DNA of 35,799 nt from an uncultured beta proteobacterium (GTDB lineage: Bacteria; Pseudomonadota; Gammaproteobacteria; Burkholderiales; Burkholderiaceae_C). Of the stretch, positions 31,242 to 35,799 are shown one piece after another. Position 1 is the first letter of the stretch; each line of letters opens with the position of its first letter. The DNA lies in the NCBI GenBank assembly GCA_903856025.1, contig CAIOAQ010000338.1, positions 1 through 35,799 on the forward strand, given 5' to 3'. The translations under genes and the position numbers were made by a program. Below the pieces are notes generated by a model. The model was not told the origin of the DNA. It searched no databases and was given only the letters and a program-made list of their open reading frames with translations.

Positions 31242-33266
31242 ATGAACAGTCTCAGCCCAATCAACTCCTGGGTCCATTTGGACTGGGTATTGGTTGTGGT
31301 GGCTGCTTGGCTGTTGATCGGATTTTTGGGTGTGGTGGCGCTGCGGCGGTTTCGCTTCGTGGCCATTGTGCTGTTTCCGCTGGGGGCAGGTTTTTCGCTG
31401 CTGTTGATGGCCGTTGCGCTGAGCGCCGCATTTGCGAGCCCAGAAACGGCGGTTTTGCCCTTGGGATTGCCGCAGCTCCCGTTTCACCTTCGTCTGGACA
31501 GCCTTTCCGCCTTTTTTTTACTGCTGATTGGCGGTGTTTCGGCAGGTGTTTCTGCCTTTGCCGCTGGCTATTTCCGTCAGGGTGAAGGGACACCGCCTGG
31601 CTTGATCTGCCTGGAATACCACGTGTTTCTGGCGAGCATCGCCATGGTTGTGATGGCTGACGATGCCTATGTGTTCATGGTGGTGTGGGAAACCATGGCG
31701 TTTTCGTCCTTCTTTCTGGTCATGGCCAACCACCGTATCCCGGAAATTCGCAATGCGGGCTACCTGTACATGTTGATCGCACACATAGGTGCCCTGGGTA
31801 TCTTGCTGTGTTTTGGCTTGCTGCAGGCCAACACCGGCGACTACACGTTTGCCAATATGCGCACCCAGCAGCTGACACCGTTTTGGGGCTCGGTGGCGTT
31901 TGTGCTGGCGGTGTTTGGCTTTGGCGCAAAAGCGGGCCTGTTACCGCTACATGCCTGGCTGCCAGAGGCACACCCCGCAGCACCCTCGCCGTTTTCAGCG
32001 TTGATGAGCGGTGTGATGCTGAAAATTGCGCTGTACGGCATCTTGCGTGTGTCCTTTGACCTCTTGCAAACACGGATCTGGTGGTGGGGCGTTTTGCTGA
32101 TGGCGGTGGGTTTGGTAACTGCACTGTTTGGTGTGGTTTTTTCGACCGTTCAAGTGGAAATGAAACGGTTGCTGGCGTATTCATCCATTGAAAACATAGG
32201 TCTGATTTGCGCAGGCTTGGGTTTGTCCTTGCTGTTTTCAGCCTACGGTATGAAGGCACTTTCTGCATTGGCGCTGACGGCGGCGCTGTACCACATGATG
32301 GCGCACGCTTTTTTCAAAAGCCTGTTGTTTTGTAGTACCGGTGCCGTGATGCATGCCACGGGGGAACGCAGTCTGGGCAAACTCGGGGGCCTGATGCGCT
32401 ACATGCCTTGGGTTGCCTGGCCCACGCTGGTGGGGGTGCTGGCGTGCGCTGGTCTGCCGCCGTTTGGTGGTTTTGTCGCTGAATGGCTGCTGTTACAAAG
32501 CTTTTTATTCACCACCGGTTTGCCAAACGGTTTTCTGGACATGTTGGTGCCTGTGATGGCTGCGCTGATCGCCTTGATCGCTGCGCTGTCGGGCTACACC
32601 ATGGTCAAGTATTTTGGCGTGATCTTTCTGGGTCAACCACGCGAAGAAAGCTTGTCCAAGGCCCATGATGCTGGCCCCTGGGAGCGATTGGGCATGCTCT
32701 GGCTGGTGGCGGGTTGTCTGCTGTTGGGACTTTTCCCGAACCAGGTGATTGCCACGATGGAACCTGTGACGCAATTGTTGGTGCACGCCGGTCTGGCACA
32801 GACGGTGGCTGACAACGGATGGTTGTTGGTACCGATGAGCGTGGAGCGGGCCAGCTATGCACCGGCGATTTTTCTGTTGGGTGTTCTGGCAAGTCTTGGG
32901 TTGGTTTTTTTACTGGTGCGCAAGCTCTACCACGGCCGCATGCGCCGCGTGCCGCCGTGGGATTGTGGCTACCCTTGGCAAACCCCGCGTATGCAGGATA
33001 CAGCTGAAGGGTTTGGTCAGCCAGTCAGGCAGATTTTTGAGCCCTTTTTCCGCATGCGGCGGGAGTTGCCATCCGTGTTTGACGAGCATCCAAGTTACAA
33101 GGTAACCGTGGAAGATCCTTTGTGGTACTGGCTTTACCTGCCGCTGGCCAAGCTGGTTGAACGGGTGTCCAGAATCATCGGCATGTTGCAGCAGGGGCGC
33201 ATTGCGGTCTACTTGATGTACAGTTTTGTGACCCTGATTGTGGTGCTGCTGGTGGTGAAACGATGA
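31242..33266 (+). CDS. hyfB: Hydrogenase-4 component B-like membrane subunit (NuoL/MrpA-related)
   Basis: 674 aa from ATG 31242; the frame extends to 31200 without an ATG. About 14-16 membrane helices. The proton-pumping signature region is present: VWETMAFSSFFLVMANHR, FGFGAKAGLLPLHAWLPEAHPAAPSPFSALMSG, HMMAHAFFKSLLFCSTGAVMH and CAGLPPFGGFVAEWLLL. These belong to the antiporter-like subunits shared by complex I and group 4 membrane hydrogenases; length and C-terminus match HyfB/HycC. First gene of a rightward operon whose next gene overlaps by 4 bp. Confidence 0.9.
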   Translation: MNSLSPINSWVHLDWVLVVVAAWLLIGFLGVVALRRFRFVAIVLFPLGAGFSLLLMAVALSAAFASPETAVLPLGLPQLPFHLRLDSLSAFFLLLIGGVSAGVSAFAAGYFRQGEGTPPGLICLEYHVFLASIAMVVMADDAYVFMVVWETMAFSSFFLVMANHRIPEIRNAGYLYMLIAHIGALGILLCFGLLQANTGDYTFANMRTQQLTPFWGSVAFVLAVFGFGAKAGLLPLHAWLPEAHPAAPSPFSALMSGVMLKIALYGILRVSFDLLQTRIWWWGVLLMAVGLVTALFGVVFSTVQVEMKRLLAYSSIENIGLICAGLGLSLLFSAYGMKALSALALTAALYHMMAHAFFKSLLFCSTGAVMHATGERSLGKLGGLMRYMPWVAWPTLVGVLACAGLPPFGGFVAEWLLLQSFLFTTGLPNGFLDMLVPVMAALIALIAALSGYTMVKYFGVIFLGQPREESLSKAHDAGPWERLGMLWLVAGCLLLGLFPNQVIATMEPVTQLLVHAGLAQTVADNGWLLVPMSVERASYAPAIFLLGVLASLGLVFLLVRKLYHGRMRRVPPWDCGYPWQTPRMQDTAEGFGQPVRQIFEPFFRMRRELPSVFDEHPSYKVTVEDPLWYWLYLPLAKLVERVSRIIGMLQQGRIAVYLMYSFVTLIVVLLVVKR

Positions 33267-34213
33267 GCATTCTTGGCGTTATTTCACAGCTTTTGGCAAT
33301 GGCGCTGGCGCTGGTGCTGGCACCCTTGCTGACTGGATGGATCAATCAATGGCGCGCGCGCTTCCAAAACAAGTCTGCCCCAGGCCTGTTGCAGTCCTAT
33401 CGCATGTTGCACAAGCTGTTCAACAAGGACTCGGTGATGGCAGAGCACGCATCGCCCTTGTACCGAACGGCGCCCTATGTGATCTTCGGTTGCATGTTGA
33501 TGGCCAGCGCGATCATTCCGACGATTTCTACTGACTTGCCCTTGTCTCCTGCAGCAGATGCAATTGCGTTGGTAGGCCTGTTCGGTTTGGCGCGTGTGTT
33601 CATTTCCCTGGCCGCCATGGATGTGGGAACGGCCTTTGGCAGCATGGGTGCACGGCGCGAAATGTTGGTCGGTTTTTTGGCTGAACCTGCGTTGTTGATG
33701 GTGCTGTTTTGTGCGTCCATGATCACGCGGTCCACCTCGTTGACTGTCATTGTGGAGACCCTGGCGAATCGCGACCTAGAGATTTATCCCAGCATGTTGC
33801 TTGCTGGTGTGGCGTTTACCATGGTGTCCTTGGCCGAGAATGCCCGTGTGCCGGTGGACAACCCGGATACCCACCTTGAACTGACCATGATCCATGAGTC
33901 GATGATTCTGGAATATTCGGCTCGCCATTTGGCCCTGATGGAATGGGCCGCCAGCCTGAAGCTGTTTGCCTATTCCTGCGTCGGGTTGGCGCTGTTTTTT
34001 CCCTGGGGCGTGTCCGAGGCGAATTCACCTCTGGCCTTGTTCCTTGCTTTGCCGGTGCTGATCTTCAAGCTGGCAGTCGGCGGATTTTCAATGGCTGTGA
34101 TTGAAACCCTAAGTGCCAAGATGCGTATTTTTCGGGTGCCGGAATTTTTGGGTACGGCATTCCTGATTGCCGTGATCGGTTTGCTGGTGAATGTGCTGCT
34201 GGGGGTTCGATGA
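33263..34213 (+). CDS. hyfC: Hydrogenase-4 component C-like subunit (NuoH-related)
   Basis: 316 aa, about eight helices. Conserved blocks PGLLQSYRMLHKLFNKDSVM, AMDVGTAFGSMGARREMLVG and the acidic VPVDNPDTHLELTMIHESMI (quinone-site region of NuoH, HyfC and HycD) are present. This subunit anchors the peripheral arm of group 4 hydrogenases or of related complexes. ATGA overlaps with hyfB before it and hyfE after it indicate translational coupling. Confidence 0.92.
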   Translation: MSILGVISQLLAMALALVLAPLLTGWINQWRARFQNKSAPGLLQSYRMLHKLFNKDSVMAEHASPLYRTAPYVIFGCMLMASAIIPTISTDLPLSPAADAIALVGLFGLARVFISLAAMDVGTAFGSMGARREMLVGFLAEPALLMVLFCASMITRSTSLTVIVETLANRDLEIYPSMLLAGVAFTMVSLAENARVPVDNPDTHLELTMIHESMILEYSARHLALMEWAASLKLFAYSCVGLALFFPWGVSEANSPLALFLALPVLIFKLAVGGFSMAVIETLSAKMRIFRVPEFLGTAFLIAVIGLLVNVLLGVR

Positions 34214-34869
34214 TCAAATTTGCGCCCCAACTGATCAATCTGTTTGCAACTTTGATCCTGTTGTTGTCCTTTGCAATGATTTCGCAGCGACGCATTGTGT
34301 CGCTGATCAACTTGTTCATGGTGCAGGGGGCAGCTCTGGTGGCTGCGTCGTTTTTGCTGGCTTATGCAACCCACCAGTCTGATCTGTACGTCTCGGGCAT
34401 CTTGACCCTGGTGCTTAAGGTGATTTTTATCCCATGGATGCTGCATCGGGTGATTCGCAAACTCAACGTGAGATGGGATGTTGAGACACTGTTCAACGTG
34501 CCGACTACCATGTTGTTCGGTATCGGTTTGGTGATCTTCTCGTTCAGCCTGGCGTTGCCTATTTCACGCCTTTCCAGTTCCATAGCTGGGGGCTCGCTGG
34601 GCATCGCGCTGGCGTGCGTGTTTCTGTCGTTCATGATGATGATCACCCGGTCCAAGGCGGTGCCGCAGGTGATTGGCTTTTTATCGATGGAAAACGGGCT
34701 GATTTTTGCAGCCACCACAGTGACCAACGGCATGCCAATGATTGTCGAGTTTGGTATCGCGTTGGATGTGTTGGTGGGCGTGTTGATATTGGGTGTGTTC
34801 ATGTTTCAAATTCGTGAGAAGTTTGACAACCTGGATATTCACAACCTTGAAGCGCTGAAGGAAGACTGA
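34210..34869 (+). CDS. hyfE: Hydrogenase-4 component E-like subunit (NuoK-related)
   Basis: 219 aa, about seven helices. MISQRRIVSLINLFMVQGAA, VLKVIFIPWMLHRVIRKL and VIGFLSMENGLIFAATTVTN are HyfE-like; the last carries the membrane glutamate shared with NuoK. It overlaps hyfC by 4 bp and is followed by hyfF after 2 bp. The charged C-terminus (REKFDNLDIHNLEALKED) is cytoplasmic. Confidence 0.88.
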   Translation: MIKFAPQLINLFATLILLLSFAMISQRRIVSLINLFMVQGAALVAASFLLAYATHQSDLYVSGILTLVLKVIFIPWMLHRVIRKLNVRWDVETLFNVPTTMLFGIGLVIFSFSLALPISRLSSSIAGGSLGIALACVFLSFMMMITRSKAVPQVIGFLSMENGLIFAATTVTNGMPMIVEFGIALDVLVGVLILGVFMFQIREKFDNLDIHNLEALKED

Positions 34870-34871
34870 GC

Positions 34872-35799
34872 ATGCACGCGCTGTTGTTTGTGCTTGGTAT
34901 TCCTTTGGTTGGTGGCACGGCCTTGGGTTTGTTGGGGCACCGCCCGTTTGCGCGAGACGTTAATGTGGTGTTCAGCTTGGGCACCTTCATTGCATCGTGT
35001 GTGTTGGCGGCACAGGTGGTGTCTGAAGGACCTCAGTTTGTTCTGCACAAGCAGTTCTTCATCGATCCACTTAACGTGTTTTTGGTGACATTGACCGCGT
35101 TTGTCAGCCTGACTACAGCGATTTTCTCCAGGCCCTACATGCGCATCGAGCAGGACCACGGCAAGATGACGCCACCGCGCATGCGCCTGTACCACAGCAT
35201 GTACCAGTTGTTCAGTTTCACCATGTTGCTGGGCTTCACCACCAACAACCTGGGCATTGTGTGGGTGGCCATGGAGGCGGCGACACTGACCACCGTGTTG
35301 CTTGTCAGTGTGTACCGTACCACGGCCAGCCTGGAAGCGGCCTGGAAGTACTTCATATTGTGCGGCGTGGGCATTGCCCAAGCCTTGTTTGGCACCATTC
35401 TGCTGTACATGGCTGCAGACAAGGTGCTTGGCCCCGAAAACGCTACGCTGCTGTGGACCAACCTTAATGACATCAAGGGTCAACTCGACCCCAACATCAT
35501 CACACTGGCCTTTGTCTTTTTGCTAATTGGTTACGGTACCAAGATTGGCATGGTGCCTGTGCACAGCTGGTTGCCCGATGCGCACGCAGAAGGTCCAACC
35601 CCCGTGTCGGCGGTGCTCTCTGGCCTGTTGCTCAATGTGGCCATGTATGCGGTGTTGCGCTGCAAAGTACTTACAGATGGTGCCTTGGGCACCAACATGG
35701 CGGGACAGCTGATGATGGGTTTTGGCTTGCTGTCGGTTACCGTAGCGGCGTTTTTCCTGTCCCGGCAAAAGGACGTCAAGCGCATGTTTTCATATTCCA
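34872..35799 (+). CDS. hyfF: Hydrogenase-4 component F-like subunit (NuoN/NuoM-related), N-terminal part
   Basis: 309 codons, open to the end of the window. ATG 34872 follows the hyfE stop by 2 bp. Recognisable segments are FFIDPLNVFLVTLTAFVSLT, TNNLGIVWVAMEAATLTTVL (with the conserved glutamate), YGTKIGMVPVHSWLPDAHAE and GPTPVSAVLSGLLLNVAMYA, the antiporter-type proton channel. This matches HyfF. Catalytic hydrogenase subunits (HyfG/HyfI-like) would be expected further right, outside the window, so it is unknown whether the complex is a true hydrogenase. Confidence 0.92.
   Translation, partial: MHALLFVLGIPLVGGTALGLLGHRPFARDVNVVFSLGTFIASCVLAAQVVSEGPQFVLHKQFFIDPLNVFLVTLTAFVSLTTAIFSRPYMRIEQDHGKMTPPRMRLYHSMYQLFSFTMLLGFTTNNLGIVWVAMEAATLTTVLLVSVYRTTASLEAAWKYFILCGVGIAQALFGTILLYMAADKVLGPENATLLWTNLNDIKGQLDPNIITLAFVFLLIGYGTKIGMVPVHSWLPDAHAEGPTPVSAVLSGLLLNVAMYAVLRCKVLTDGALGTNMAGQLMMGFGLLSVTVAAFFLSRQKDVKRMFSYS

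Noticed and set aside
1-35799. CRISPR arrays, tRNA or rRNA genes, integrases, transposases and phage genes
   Set aside because: None were recognised in the sequence; the repeats present are short, dispersed and not regularly spaced.

Overview
The window looks like the chromosome of a betaproteobacterium of the order Burkholderiales, most likely Comamonadaceae (Rhodoferax/Polaromonas-like). The basis is protein character, the thrB–DUF2782–polA and DUF3460–scpA neighbourhoods, and a short interspersed repeat of a type I associate with Comamonadaceae. This assignment comes from reading only; no database search was made.

Layout. 1-447: 3' end of a uvrD-type helicase gene. 519-3123: ppk1 and a SixA-like phosphatase. 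3116-5660: a Lys/Ala-rich DNA-binding-like protein, a small unknown gene and a chemotaxis receptor. 6074-7828: an M14 metallopeptidase and an alpha/beta hydrolase. 7920-10679: a PlcP/LpxH-type metallophosphoesterase and an EAL-GGDEF protein. 10705-13944: ppx (-), olsB (+, frameshifted) and olsA (-). 14088-17441: an exported HAD phosphatase and a two-gene TRAP permease. 17530-20579: an ABC importer without a binding protein (-). 20800-26511: housekeeping genes (BPSS1780-type membrane protein, thrB, DUF2782, polA, one unknown). 26519-31118: panC, panB, nadB, scpA and a DUF3460 gene (-). 31242-end: hyfB, hyfC, hyfE and partial hyfF of a hydrogenase-4-like membrane complex.

The most notable signal is regulatory. 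Seven arrays of PhoB-type half-sites (CTGTCAY-like 7-mers repeated every 11 bp) stand in front of ppk1, plcP, ppx, olsB, olsA, the HAD phosphatase and the ABC permease, each in the orientation of its gene. An eighth, weaker one precedes the M14 gene. Most have a plausible -10 hexamer 10-11 bp downstream of the array, as expected for PhoB-activated promoters. This makes about 20 kb of the window a probable phosphate-starvation island. Its genes would make and degrade polyphosphate (ppk1, ppx), strip head groups from phospholipids (plcP), build phosphorus-free ornithine lipids (olsB, olsA), release phosphate from organic esters outside the cytoplasm (HAD phosphatase), and import unknown solutes (ABC, perhaps TRAP). 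A c-di-GMP enzyme is embedded in the plcP operon.

The olsB frame is broken by what looks like a single missing G near 13060. It could be a real mutation, which would disable the lipid-substitution branch, or an assembly error. Five copies of a ~60-bp repeat are scattered through the right half, three of them read in frame inside thrB, polA and olsA.
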